Source: Amoebidium appalachense (Eukaryota; Ichthyosporea). From it: a stretch of DNA of 64,000 nt. The stretch covers positions 5,828,001-5,892,000 of the forward strand of contig CAVNZM010000004.1 in NCBI GenBank assembly GCA_963693365.1, given 5' to 3'. Positions 44,637 through 57,048 of the stretch are shown here, one piece after another (position 1 is the first letter of the stretch; every line of letters starts with the position of its first letter). Under the pieces are notes generated by a model. That model had not been told where the DNA came from. It saw nothing but the letters and a program-made list of their open reading frames with translations, and did not search any database. The position numbers and the translations under genes were made by a program.

Positions 44637-47556
44637 GAATCTATGGGACACAGGGATTCTTTCCAAGGCCCCGCCACCCGATTCTTCTCTCTCCCCGCTT
44701 TCCCGCAGCTCCCCATTCTAGCTTGGGCTCTGCAGTCTGACGGCCCAGTCCAAAGGCCTTAGGTGGTCTAACGGAACAAATGGACATATGGTTAATGTGG
44801 CAAAAAGGATGATGGAAGTTGGAGGGTGGTAGGGATGTGTGAGTTAATCGCAACTTAGTAGTCCTAGAATAATGTTGGGTGTATGTTTAGGTGAGAACGG
44901 CACCAATGTCAGAAAACACAGTGGGCAGAAGGCAAATAGAGGGTGGTGGTGGTGGTGAAGGAGGGGCCCCGGGGGGGGGGGGGGGGTCAACCATTGGTAG
45001 GTAAGCTCAGCCAGTGAAGGGTTGGGGAAGGGGGACCTGGGGAGGAGAAGGAGTCTGACAGGTGCTGGGCACGGTACAGGGGCGGCTACGGACAGCATGG
45101 TAGGCCCCCACAGCACTGTACAATTGGGTTGGTCTGGTTGGGTGCTGATGGTGGCTAAAGGCTGCACACAGGCACAGCCACAGGCAGGCTGTCCAGCATG
45201 AAGCCCAACCTGCAGAACGTCCATGCAAGCACCATCGTATGCAGCACAAACTGGTGAACACACCCTGGGCATGTGGCTGGGGGCGGGGGGAGGGGGGAGG
45301 GGGGGGGGGGGGGGGGGGAGGCTGGTGCTGATATCGGGGCAGGGAGAGCACGGGCAGTGGCAAGGGCCAGCAGGCAGCGGCAGACCCAGAGGTGGCCATA
45401 AGGGATGCGTTCAGATCGGCACCGGGCATGGTGTTTGTCAGTGCAGGCACGTGCATGCATGGGGGGACAGTGGGGGGTGTGTGTGGGTGCTGACAGGGTA
45501 ACAGACTACAGCGAGGTCGAGGCCCGCATCCTGGCCCACCTGTGTGAGGTGAGCACTGGCTGGGGGGGAGGGGGGGGTGGGGGGAAGAGGGGGGAATGAA
45601 GGATATATACTCTTGTCACGTGATTACATGATATGTACACAAACGCGTGCATGCATGTGAATGTCTTGTCGGACTCAGGTATGTGTATTGACCTTTTGAA
45701 CCAATAGCGGCAAAGATGAATAGTAACTGGGCACATCAAACTATTAGATTCAGTACGGCATTTTTGGAATTCATCCGGTTGGATTCCTACACTGTGGCTG
45801 CAGAGTACATTGGACACCAGCCAGAAGACCACTGCACACGGATTGCATGCAGGACAAACATCAGAAACATCGAGCATGGGGATAGAATGTGTCTATGCGG
45901 ATCGGAGCACGTGCCCAAGATATTTCAGCAGGTTGCACACACGTGCTCATGTGTTATTTGTGCAGGACACGGAGCTACAGCAGATGCTAGCGGCATCCAC
46001 GGGGGTGGGGCTGACCTTCTTCCACCACCTTGCTGCACACTGGTAAGTGGCCCACTAGATAGTTATGATTGGCTGGTCCCTGTGGTGTGCTCATGCACAG
46101 GGCACATGCAGGATGCAGGTGCCTGTGAACATGGTGACACAGAGGCAGCGGGACTGTGCCAAGAAGACCTTCTACAGTGTGGTCTACGGCATAGGTGTGT
46201 GTGCCTGTAGGCGCATGGTGTGCCATGGGGGGGTGCTGATACAAGCACGTGCGCACACAGGGGCATTCTCATTGGCAGGGGTGCTTGAGATCAGCCAGCA
46301 GGAGGCCCAGGCCCACATCGACAGCCTGCTGAGTGCGTGGCATAGTGCATGCCTGTGCTGTGCCTGCACGTGTGTGTGTGTTTGTGTGTTGTGCCTGTAT
46401 GTGTGTGTGTGGTGTGCCTGCATGTGTGTGTGTGTTGTGCCTCCATGTGTGTGTGTGCTGTGCCTGCGCGTGTGGGTGCTGTGCCTGCACCGTGTTTCTG
46501 ACGGTTGCTGCAGAACGCTATCCCCGGATCAAGCAGTGGATTAGCAGCACCCTTGCCCGCTGCCGCCAGTCCGGTGGGTGGCCACCTATCCGGTGCATGC
46601 ATGTACATGTCCGTGCTGCCTCCCTGGGCCAGCCACTAACCGTGCCCACGGCGGAACCCACAGGGCGGCTGTTCTCGCTGTGTGGGCGCATGCGCAAGTT
46701 CCCCAACATCAGGTCACAGGACAAGAACGTACGTCAACATGCCGAGCGAGCTGCCCTTAACTTTGTGGTGCAGGGTGGGTGCTACAAGTAGTATACTGGA
46801 AGGGAGACATGGGGGGGTGGGGAGAGGGGGGAGGGGGGGGGATAAGGGGAGGATCTGACATGGGTGCGTAGGCACTGCTGCCGACATCATCAAGCGGGCC
46901 ATGTGCAACATGGAAAAGAGGGTGCCTACAGACCCCAACCTCACCTCAGCAAGGTACCACAACCAATCCCCCACCCCCCCCAAAAAAGAAACACACACAC
47001 ATCCAATCCAAATTCACCTCCATAATTTGCACGGGCCACCCTTGGGTCACTCTGGGTATACCCACATGCTCTGGGTCTAGACACAACGATGTGCGCTTAA
47101 GCATCTGCCGGTATGGGTGGTGCTGACATTATTTCTTTGCTGCAGGCTGCTGCTACAACTACACGATGAGCTGGTCTACGAGGTGCATGAGGCCCGGGCC
47201 CCGGCCCTAATAGGTACGTGTCCTGCTGCCTGCTGCATTCAGTGTCCGTGCCCGAGGGGTTGGCCATGGCCCACTGTGTGGGCTGCATGGAGATCACGGG
47301 CACTAATACGTATACACAGGGAGGGAAAGGTCTGGGTGGGAAGGGTCGGGGGGAAGAGGGTGTGGGTATCAGGAACACGTGTGGGGCACGGTCTGTAGCG
47401 TGCTGACATGTGGGAGCAGGGCTGCTGCACGAGGTGATGCCGCAGGTGTGCCCTGAGCTGAGGGTGGGGCTGGTGGTCAAGACCAGCAGCGGCTCATCGT
47501 GGCACAGCATGGCCCCCGCACCCCCCCCACACCACTACCTGCCCAGCGCCGCATAG
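39344..47556 (+). CDS. POLN: DNA polymerase nu (family A)
   Basis: Translesion/repair polymerase related to bacterial Pol I and Pol theta (family knowledge). Exons: 39344-39454, 39831-39923, 40059-40171, 40382-40494, 40765-40917, 41166-41227, 41924-41995, 42347-42404, 42877-42941, 43172-43270, 43513-43587, 44006-44062, 44266-44322, 44709-44734, 45080-45099, 45172-45253, 45343-45450, 45497-45548, 45966-46042, 46112-46194, 46279-46332, 46514-46573, 46664-46774, 46872-46953, 47146-47213, 47420-47556; 695 aa. Seen: degenerate exonuclease-like region (VFDVHVAGWLLDSD), TATGRLSSMKPNLQN, motif A VTDYSEVEARILAHL, motif B RQRDCAKKTFYSVVYGIG (Arg, Lys, Tyr-Gly kept), motif C LLLQLHDELVYEV. No exonuclease Asp/Glu set is visible, as in animal nu. 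Intron 1 is GC-AG (AAG|GCAAGT). Exons at 44709 and 45080 are the weakest part. The N-terminus is short; an upstream exon is possible. Confidence 0.88.
42942..43135. repeat. TGTGCATGTGCC minisatellite starting at the donor of POLN exon 9
   Basis: Repeats of TGTGCATGTGCC (12-14 bp) begin with the donor GTGTGTGCATG at 42942. They fade into two copies of a 30-bp unit (CCTGTGTACTTTG) before exon 10. Confidence 0.88.
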
Positions 47557-47952
47557 GCTCACACTAATAGCAACACTGGCTGGCAGTCGGTGCATGTGCA
47601 TGCAAATGTATGATATTGGTGTACTGGGTGCTCACGAACCAGCGCCTGTGCTGGTCACAGAGTAGAATAGAGTTGCCACACAAACGAATGCAGGGCCATA
47701 TGGGCCCACATGGCCACTTACAATCTACCAGAGTGCCTGGCGGCCGTCATGGTCTAAACCACAATGCCGCGCACAAGTGCTCGCTCAGATATTAGCAACC
47801 CCTCCCCCCCCCCTCCCTCAACCCACCCACCCACCCCACCCACCCACGCCTTTCTGGCACGAGTATTTATTTTAAAACCAGTATGGCGCATTGCATATTT
47901 GTCCTCACACTCACACTGTTTATTTGCATCCCTCTGCCGCCTCTTGCACCAC
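47557..47952. other. POLN-NDUFB7 convergent spacer
   Basis: This 396-bp tail-to-tail spacer lies between the POLN TAG and the NDUFB7 TGA. It contains a short C-rich stretch (about 47802-47846) and TTTATTTTAAAACC (about 47866-47879). I see no gene and no strong polyadenylation signal. Confidence 0.4.
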
Positions 47953-48814
47953 TCAGTGGCTGGCCTTTGCCTGCTTGGCCACCTCCATTCGTCGCAGGTA
48001 CCTGCCAGCCCGTGTCAGTGCACTGTGTCTGTGCGCCCACGGCTATCACACAGCCACATAGTGCCCGGCCATACATAAGGCATAGGCGCAAGCCCATGGG
48101 GATACCACATGGGCAAAAGGTGTACATTGCCACAAGCGTAACATGTGTCAATGTGTGTGCGCACGTACAAAACCCCTGTGTTATGTGTCTGCAGGTTTGC
48201 CTGAGCGCATGCGTGGGATCTTGGCCAAGCGAGTATGGGTTGCTGGGGTGGTGTGAAGTAAAGTGTGTGGGCGGGCATGCATATGTGGGTGGGTGGATGT
48301 CTACGTGGTGTGTGTGGGTGAAAGTGTGCGCATACATGTATGCATGTGTGTGAGAAGGCACATCCTATCCAAGTGCACACCCAACCTTGATTTGCATGCT
48401 ATCACATTGTGAGCGTGTGCGCATGTGCACGTGTCTTTCTCTTTTCCTCTCTCTCCCTCATTGGGTCTGAGATTCTCCCCCCGTCTTTCTCTCACTATCT
48501 CTCTCACTGCGTGGGTGTATTTGTGTCTCTCTCTGTGTGTCTGTGGGTGCGAGCGTATGGGTGTCATGTGTGTGCGTTCTTCTCTGTCCATGTGTGTGTA
48601 CACGTATACATAGGCAATGCGATGGGTGTACCCCTTGGCATGCATGCATGCATGCATGTGTGTGTGTGTACCAGCCTTCTCTGCCCTATTTCAGCACTGC
48701 ATTGGCATGGTGTGCGTATGGACATATTTCTAACAGCCAGCTGTATTGTGCTTGCATGTGTTGTTGTGTGCTGCTTGTATAACGTATCTGATGGTGTCCG
48801 GGCAAAAATGTATA

Positions 48815-48878
<64 letters not shown>

Positions 48879-49216
48879 TATTGCTGCTTGCATGTCCTGT
48901 GCAATTATGGCTGCTGCTTTGCCACAGCTGTCAGCGTCAGTTATCTCATAGGTCCATACATATGCTTGGCATTGTACCGTGATTGGTGCTATATCTTTGT
49001 GCACGAGCATATGTGTTCGTCTGGTTATGTGTGTGTGCTTGTAAATGTGTGCACCATATCTGTGTTTGCTCACTCTCCTTTCGTAGAGGCCTCGGGTTAC
49101 TGCAGAGGTGCATGTGGGGTTATGTGCATGTGTGTGCGCGTACATATGCATGTGAGGGTGAGCACACGCACGTGTGTGTGTGTGTGTGTGGGGGGTATGT
49201 ATGTGGTGTGCGTGTA

Positions 49217-49265
<49 letters not shown>

Positions 49266-49680
49266 CGCATGTATGCCCTACCAGAGGGGCTGCGAGAGAG
49301 CCACCTCCCAATCCCCATTTCCCCCTGCTGCACGCAGAGTACGAATGTGTGTGTGCCCGTGTATGGGCTTCGTGCATTCATGCGACCCCGTGTCTTCGTG
49401 TGTTTGTGTGTGTAGGTCAAACATATTGGGGCTGAGGTTGTTACATGTGTGTGTGTTTTATCTGTCTACATGAGCATGTGCATATCACTGCCTGCGTATG
49501 GGGCCACCTACTCCTCGTACTCGCACTTTTCGTAGGCGTGCCTCTCGTCGGTGCACTTCCAGGGCTTGTAGCCGGTGGCCTGCCGGCACTCGTTGAGGGG
49601 CAGCAGCAGCGTCACACAGGCGTCCCGCAGCTGCAGGGGAATCTTGGCCGCCTGCATCTCGGCATGCGTCGTGGGGATTT
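47953..49680 (-). CDS. NDUFB7: NADH dehydrogenase 1 beta subcomplex subunit 7 (complex I B18), first exon not found
   Basis: Accessory subunit of respiratory complex I in the intermembrane space, imported through the Mia40 pathway (family knowledge). Two exons are clear: 49680-49512 and 48001-47953. They encode EIPTTHAEMQAAKIPLQLRD, then a twin CX9C motif (CVTLLLPLNEC, then CTDERHAYEKC), then EYEEYLRRMEVAKQAKASH and TGA. AKIPL, LLLPLNECR, PWKC and DERHAYEKCEY are strong family signatures. The first exon (usually a short MG... segment) must lie further right, probably before 51400, ending in codon phase 1; I could not choose one. A naive reading stops at TAG 49510, but the donor GA|GTAGGT joins in frame to the last exon. 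Confidence 0.88.
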
Positions 49681-51407
49681 CTGCACACACACACGTTAGC
49701 TGCTGGCAGGGGAAGAGCGGGGCGGGGGAAGGGGGGAGGGGGCGGGGCGGGGGAGGCCCTATATCCGCTCGTCAGTGGATGGGTGCAAACTGCTGTACAG
49801 ACTGAGGCAAGAGTGAGGCAAGGTACTGCACAGAAGGCGCGACCACCCCTGAGAGGGGAGTACAAAAAAGTTCATGCCATTGCCTCCCCTCACCCCCCCC
49901 CCCCCCCCCCCCCCCCCCCCACATACACACACACACCACAACCACCACCAGCAAACACACACACACACACCCAGAAAAATATCAATCATAACACCACCGC
50001 CTAGGGTAGAGCAATGCCTGCAGCCACACACACACAGGCCGTATCTGCCACCCAGCAAGGTGCCCACAGACCCCGCTTGTAGTGCTATGTTCTAACCCAT
50101 GTCCCGTTGCAACACCCCTCCCTTTCATGTTCCACCCCAGTGTGTGTCTCCTCCCCAACCAGCCCATGCAGCCCCAAAAGAACGAAGCAGGGCCAGGCCT
50201 CCCCACTCCTCCCTCTCCCCTGTTCGTCCAGCTCAACAATCTCTACCTTGCTTACACTTAGTGAACAAAGAACATGCACACAGGCACACAGGCACACGCA
50301 CGCACACACGCACGCACACACGTACGCATGCACACACGGAGGGAGAGCATGAGGGGAGTGAGAGAGTGAGGGAGGGACACACATCATGCAGACACAAGGG
50401 GAACCACAAACCGACACACCCACACACCTACACACACGCACACGCACCCATGCACGCACATGCATGTTGACAGACGCCAAAAAAATGTTTCCTGCTTTTA
50501 GTGTGCAGATTGCCCCACCCGTGCACACCCAGGGGCTGCACACGAGTCTATCGGTGCACTTGCTGTGTGCGCTGTGTGTGCAAGTGGTGGTTGGGCTGGG
50601 ACAGGCCCTGTGTATATCAGTATAGAGTGAAAGGTGCAAGTGTACGTGTATGTGCGTGCCCCTCTGTCTCCTGGCTTGATAATTCACTAGTCTCTCCCCG
50701 GTGTAACAAGCACCAACGCTTCCTCCTTCCTCCGAGCAAAAAAAAAAAGGGGAAAAAAAAAAAAAAAAAAAAAAAGGAAAAAGGGAGGAAAAAAACGCAC
50801 CCCTGCCGTCCGGAAGTGTCGTCATTTTCTGTGTGTGGGTTGGGGGTGTGTGTGGTCTGTTCCCTGCGTCTCACGTCTGTGCCTGCACACGCACAACCGC
50901 TGCTGCCACCACCCTGTGTGCCTTCAAGCCGCAGACAGACACACAGCCACACCCTGGCCCTGAGGTTCCAGCCCTGCTTAGATTGTAAAGGGTGGGTTGA
51001 CCCTCATGTCTGTTTGCGCAATCCCATTTGCCGCCAGTTTTACTTCAGATCAAAACTGAGACTCCCTTAGTCGCTTTAGTACCCAACAAAATCAAGAGTC
51101 ACGTTAGCTAAGTACCTCAAAAAGGTTGCAGTCAAGAATAAATAAACAGCACGCTACCAGGCTGCACAACCGATGAGGCTAACTGTCAGCCTCAGCTCCA
51201 CTGTAGTTGTGACCCCCTCAGCTCCAGGGTCACGTGCACGCAGCAGTAGTGGCCGCAGGACACAGGCACAGTCGGTGGTGGCGTGGACCTTATGTGCCTG
51301 GAGTCACGCTCGAGTCCTTGACGGTGTTACCCGGGGTGGCACGGCACACACAGCCACGACGGTGGCCCACCACCCTCCTCTCAGCTCCCCCTCTTACTTT
51401 CGTTACA
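49681..51407. other. NDUFB7 5' intron/first exon region and ZCRB1 promoter
   Basis: This 1.7-kb stretch must hold the missing NDUFB7 first exon and the divergent promoter. It contains poly-C/poly-CA (49890-49970), a CA-rich block (50276-50470), poly-A (50741-50775) and, nearer ZCRB1, unique sequence from about 50990 with GGTCACGTGCACG (about 51227). A candidate ATG on the minus strand near 51027 (MGLRKQT) runs to a stop and was not accepted. Confidence 0.4.
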
Positions 51408-51644
51408 ATGAGCAACGGGCTGGCGCCCAGCAAGTCGACGGTGTACTTCAGTAACTTCTCGTTCGACCTGACAAACAATGACCTGCACACACTGTTTGAG
51501 AAGTACGGCAAGGTCGTCAAGTAGGGCCCCCTGACACACACGCTCTCGCACGCGCGTGCGCACCCCACACCCACACACATACGTGCTTGCACGCACGTGC
51601 GTACACGCAAGCACACACACGCGCGCACACACACACACGCACAC

Positions 51645-51693
<49 letters not shown>

Positions 51694-52920
51694 AACCCAC
51701 ACATGATAGTCCAACTCGTACCACGTGCCCTTACACCTGCTCATGCGCACAAGCTGACCCATTCACGACCACACACACACTGTGACCACACACACCCACC
51801 ACACGCTCCTGTCCACGTCACAGCCCCTCCGCACCCACTTGCAACCCCTCCGCACCCGCTCTGCTACCACTATGCACCAGTTCTGTTCTGCAACCCCCTG
51901 TTTGAATCCTGCAGTGGGCTTTTCAAACATGTCCTTCACACAGCTATTTCAGTTTGTTAGCTGAGCTTTCCTCTCACTTGCTGCCTCTGTCTCTAAGCCA
52001 GCCCCCACCCCTCACCCCCCAAAAAAAACAAGAAAAAAAAAAAAAGAAAAGAAAAGAAAAAACAACCCCTGCACCTCCCACCCCTCTTCCGAACCTTCGC
52101 TTCGCCTTCCCCCCTGGTCCCCCCTGGCCCCTGCGCTGACCCCCCCCCCCCCCCCCCCCCTTTTTTTTTTTTTTTTTTGGTACACACAACAACACCCACA
52201 CATTCTCTTTTCATCGCGTCTCTCTGTATTTATTTCTCCTTTTTTTTGTCTCCTTTTTTTTCAGACCTTCCTTTTTCGTGGCCAGTCATTTTTCTCTCTT
52301 CGACGAGCGTCCGCCCCCCCCCCCCCCCCTCCCCCCCCCCCCCTCTCTTTCTGTGTTTACCCCTACCCCACCACCCCGGTGCCTGTCTATTGCCTGCCCT
52401 TTTGCTACAGTACCAAATGCTAGTCGTAGTGCCACCCACCCACAGCAAACACAGCCCCCCTGTGTGCTTCTTACCCGGCTCTCTGTGTGTGCTAACATAC
52501 TACGCAGGGTGACGATAGTGCGTGACCCTGTGACGCGCAAGAGCAAGGGCACAGCCTTTATTCAGTTTCTGGACCGGGCTGGTGCCCTTGCGGCTGTGAG
52601 GGCACTGGAGGGCACCGAGTTGCTGGGCAGGAAGGTGCGCTGCAGCATAGCAAAGGACAATGGCAGGGCCGCAGAGTTCATACGAAGAAGAACTTACACA
52701 AAGGCAAACGTGTGCTTCGAGTGCAAGGTGCGTTACCAGGGAGGGAAGGAGAGGGGGGGGAGGGGGGGGGGGGGGGGGGGGGGGGGGATCCAAGGGCCGG
52801 GGACTAGCATGTGCTACACGAGAGACCTTCCCTCGGGAGAGAGAGAGGTGGGAGGGGAGGGGGAGGGGGGGGGGGGGAGAGAGAGAGAAAGAGGAAGGGG
52901 CAGGGTTTTTTTTTTTTTTT

Positions 52921-52951
<31 letters not shown>

Positions 52952-53645
52952 GGATGGGGTGGGGGTCGATGTGGGGTTTCGTTGGGCTTCGTGTCAACGT
53001 AGCTGGTGTGGGTGTTGGGGCATGCTGTTGAGAAAGAGGGAGGTGGGAGAGTGACCCTGTTCCTGCATGAAGTCTAATGTGGTGCCCACAATGTGCTTAT
53101 CATGGCAGGCCCTTGGTTAGTGACGGAGCAAAGAGGAGAGGGGGAAGTGGGAGGGCAGGGGGTGGGGGGGGTTTTCACCATAGGTTAGGGGGGTGGGCTT
53201 AACCCATAGGTTCCACTAGAGTTTGCTTCCATTGGACCATTCAAGTGCACCATGTAGAATGCATGGGGCCAGTGTGCATGGCTATGTGCACTGCACAGTC
53301 AAATCGGTGCTCAGCCATGTACCCTGCAGGAGTCGGGCCACCAGAGCTATGAGTGCCCCAAGAACATGTTCGGCACCAGAGAGAAGCCCCAGAAGCCCCC
53401 AAAGAAGAGGCCTAGGTGGGTGCCTGTGTGTGCCCATGTATGAGGTGGTGGTTTGGGGGGATGGATGGAGCAAAACGCTTGCAGGGATGGTTGGCCTTGT
53501 TGCCTGGGCCAATGGGCGGGACCATGACCCAGTGCTATGCACGGGGTTGTGTGCTTGTGGGCTAGGATATGCCCTTCATTAATCTGTCACCTGCTCTGCC
53601 TGCTTGTTTGTATTTTCGGCGGGGTTTTAAATGGGAGAAGAAAGA

Positions 53646-53683
<38 letters not shown>

Positions 53684-53858
53684 AGGGTTGGATGTTCGTG
53701 CAGGTGTACGGTTAATGGATTTTTGGTCGACACTGTGCATATAGGTGATGTCACACCCACCTGCTCCTCCCCCCCCCCCCTCCCCCCATGTGTGGCTTGC
53801 ACTCCTCTGCATTGTATTGTCCGTTGTGAATGCGTTTTTCGTATTGCATAACACGTTC

Positions 53859-53893
<35 letters not shown>

Positions 53894-54092
53894 CAACCCC
53901 CCCCCCCCCCCCCCTCCCTCCTTCCTTTCCAGGCATGATGATGGTGACGGGGACACATCCAGGAGCTGGCACTCTGACCATGACAGCAGTGGCCCAGACA
54001 GCCCCCCAAGACCCGTGGCCCCACCAGCCAAGAGGAACATTGGCCAGGTCAGGCAGAGTGGCTACTTCTCGGATGAGGATGGTAGCGACTAG
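51408..54092 (+). CDS. ZCRB1: ZCRB1, U11/U12 snRNP 31K protein (RRM plus CCHC zinc knuckle)
   Basis: Protein of the minor (U12-dependent) spliceosome U11/U12 di-snRNP (family knowledge). Four exons: 51408-51520, 52508-52727, 53330-53415, 53933-54092; 192 aa, a little shorter than human (217). RRM at residues about 10-85 with RNP2 VYFSNFSF and RNP1 [22 protein letters not shown] and [18 protein letters not shown] are nearly identical to animal proteins and fix the ATG. Then [12 protein letters not shown] and a CX2CX4HX4C knuckle split across exons 2 and 3 ([14 protein letters not shown]), [17 protein letters not shown], and an acidic Ser-rich tail ending [11 protein letters not shown] before TAG. 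The long first intron (51521-52507) carries CA repeats and A/C/T tracts. Convergent with elongin C. Confidence 0.96.
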
Positions 54093-55094
54093 GGGAGGGG
54101 GAGAGGGGGGAGGTATATGAATGGGTGGATGCATGAATGCGGGTGCGGGGCATTTATGTGGCATGAATGGTGTACTCCCGTGTAGACGCCTAGGCCTGTA
54201 AGGGGGTATGGGCCTGAGGGCGGGGGGTATGTGTGGGGCATGAATGCAAATGGTCTTCTATAGGAGCTCGAATGGTCTTAGGGGCACTACATTACAAGAA
54301 AGTGTTCACATGAAATTCAATGCACCTGCTTGCTGTGGCAATCTGCACTGGTGGCCAGGCTGAGCCTGAGTGAGATCATGTGTGGCACTGCTGTGTATGG
54401 CATGAAATTAAGGTGGAATCATGTGAGGCTATGGGGCATCCTGGTGGTTGGCGCCAACGGCAATTGCACCGGACGGGGCATGAAGGCAGACAACACCCAC
54501 ACATCCACCCGCTAACCCAGGCCATTACCAGACACACGTGCACACGCACACACGTGTTGGCAAAAAAAAAAAAAAAAAAAGAGGGGGGGGGGGGGGGGGG
54601 GGGGTTACATGTGTGTGATCGTGTGTGGGAGGGGGTGGGGAGGGGTAGTGTATGACTTTGACCCCACTTCCTGAAGCATGCTCAATTGCGCACTTTGCGT
54701 GCGGTGCACTTACACCAATGCCAGACAGCACTACCAGCAGACAGGATATGTACACGTGTAAACACACAGCCACAGTATAGCATACACCTTCACCTGCCCC
54801 CGTATACCCACCACCCACCACGTAATAGTGTGCACTCTTGGCCCCCAGGGGTACCGAATTAATGCACACGGCACAGCAGGTATGTGTCTGGACTGCAGGC
54901 ACAGCCCCAGCCAGTCTGTATATGTACAAGATGAAGTCAGGCCCGGCTGCCACTGGCGCCTACTCATACATTCCGTGTGTGTGTGTGTGTATGGTACCCC
55001 CGTGTGTCTGTGTGTTTGTGTGTGTGTGTGTGTGTGTGCGTGTGTGTGTGTGGGTATTCGTGCATATGTGTGTGTGTGTGTGTGCATGCGTGTG
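54093..55094. other. ZCRB1-elongin C convergent spacer
   Basis: About 1 kb between two stop codons. It holds an A18-AG-G19 tract (54563-54603), a GT/CA-rich segment (54975-55090) and otherwise unique sequence. No ORF matches a family I know. Confidence 0.4.
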
Positions 55095-56111
55095 CTATGC
55101 GTCGAGGAAGTTAGCAGCCAGCAGCAGCTCGACACAGCACTCGGGCTCGATGCTGAACTCTGGTATGTCCTGGGTACTGTTCGCATAGCGCACCTTGTAG
55201 TAAAAGTAGCGGCACACCTTCTCCAGGATGTGGCTCTGGATCTCCCGGAACAAGATCGTGTTGGTCTCGTTCTCGCTGAACTGCCCTGCAATCCCAACGC
55301 CCACTCAGATCACCGCAGTGATAGTCCTATAACATTTGTAAGGATAGCTACAAGGTGGGGAAAGAGCGGCAGTACTCATGGTGGTGATCGTGGGTGTGTG
55401 TGGTGGTGATCGCGTGCGCGTGAGCGCGTGTGTACGTGTGTGTGTGTGTGTGTGTGTGTGTACGCGCGTGCGCGCGTGTATGTGTGTGTGTCTGTGTGTG
55501 TGTGCCTTCTGTCTGCGTGAAAAGGGCAAAGGAGTGGGGTGGGGGTTTGGGGGGGGGGAAGGGGGATCGTGTGACCCTGCTGCATTCCGTAAATCATTGT
55601 ATCTTATCTGGACGGAGAAGCGGAGGGGGGAGGGGAGAAGGTATATGATGTAAACAATAAACACCACTGCACTAGAGTCGTGGCATACGCTCCTATGCTC
55701 AACCCACCGCTCCCCCGTCTACCCAAACACACCTTATCTTTTTACCCCCGCCTCCCAGATCCTCCCTTCCCCCCCCCCCCCCCCCCCCCCCCCTTCCCCC
55801 TTCCCATCCTCCCACACCAACCCTTTATTCTACAAGCCTCCCCCCCCCCCCACTCCCGGTCCCCATCTCTCTCTCTGTCTCCCCCCCCCCCCCCTCCCCC
55901 CCACCGGCCCCCCACCCCTCCTCCCCTGCACGTAAAACAAACGGACACACCCTTGCATGCTCTCTGCCGTTTCTGCTCTCCTTCCTGCACGGACTTTACC
56001 CTTCCCCCACCTACCCGTTGGTGCCGATACCCCCCCCCCCCCCCCCCTTCCCCCCAAACCCTCACCAAACAAAACTTCCCTTCAGCTCGCACCGTAACAA
56101 ACCGTTCTGTC

Positions 56112-56159
<48 letters not shown>

Positions 56160-56458
56160 CCGCCGCCGCTTCTCCCACCCGTCACACATACAAAAGCGCC
56201 ACTCATCGTACGAAAAGCAGTATACGTCTACACCTCCACACACAGAAACACGCAAGCCCTTCAGACAGTTCCCACACTGACCCCCTTCATAGCCCTCCCC
56301 CCTCCCCCCACAGCCCCCCCCCCCCCCTCCCCACCTGGGCCGGACAGCATGGACTTGATAGTGCCGGAGACCATGGCACACTTGCGGCTGACTATGAACT
56401 CGTGGCCGTCAGAGCTGGTCAGCTTGACATACTGCCGCGTGTCATCATCGTCCGCCAT
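55095..56458 (-). CDS. ELOC: Elongin C (Skp1-like BTB/POZ fold)
   Basis: Adaptor in Elongin BC-cullin E3 ligases (VHL/SOCS box) and in the Elongin transcription factor (family knowledge). Two exons: 56458-56335 and 55285-55095; 104 aa against 112 in human, the difference being a shorter N-terminus (MADDDDTRQ). [70 protein letters not shown] and [10 protein letters not shown] align almost residue for residue. The start was chosen because the DNA upstream is a long GT repeat with no in-frame conserved sequence. The real transcription start may be far upstream (see 57880-58110). Confidence 0.96.
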
Positions 56459-56519
56459 GGCTGTGGGTGGGTGGGCGGGTGGGTGTGGGGGTGGGTGGGT
56501 GGGTGCAATGGGGGTGCAG

Positions 56520-56586
56520 GGGTACGTGTGTGTGTGTGGTGTGTGTGTGTGAGTGTGTGTGTGTGTGTGGGTGTGTGGGTGTGGGT

Positions 56587-56635
<49 letters not shown>

Positions 56636-56638
56636 TGG

Positions 56639-56697
<59 letters not shown>

Positions 56698-56921
56698 GGT
56701 GGGTGGGTGGGTGAGGGGTGGGTGGGATGAAGGTGTAGGGGCATGTGTGCAGGGTTGTGTGTGTGCATGTGCTTCACTCTTGTATGTCTCCTTTCTTTCT
56801 CCCTGTGTGCGTGTGTGTGTGTGTTTCTGGGGATGTATGTGTACACGCCTCTATGTATGTATGTGTGTGGATGTGGTCGTGATGCTCACGCTTTGTGAAC
56901 CTGTCTTACTGTGTGTATAAA

Positions 56922-56958
<37 letters not shown>

Positions 56959-56962
56959 ACAC

Positions 56963-57046
<84 letters not shown>
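56520..57046. repeat. (GT)n microsatellites upstream of elongin C
   Basis: Two GT blocks (about 56520-56700 with GGGT interruptions, and about 56922-57046 with a palindromic TACACACACATGT break) lie 60-600 bp upstream of the elongin C start codon. Confidence 0.9.

Positions 57047-57048
<2 letters not shown>

Noticed and set aside
50999-51030. MGLRKQT as the NDUFB7 start
   Set aside because: It ends at TGA without a donor in the phase that the next exon requires.
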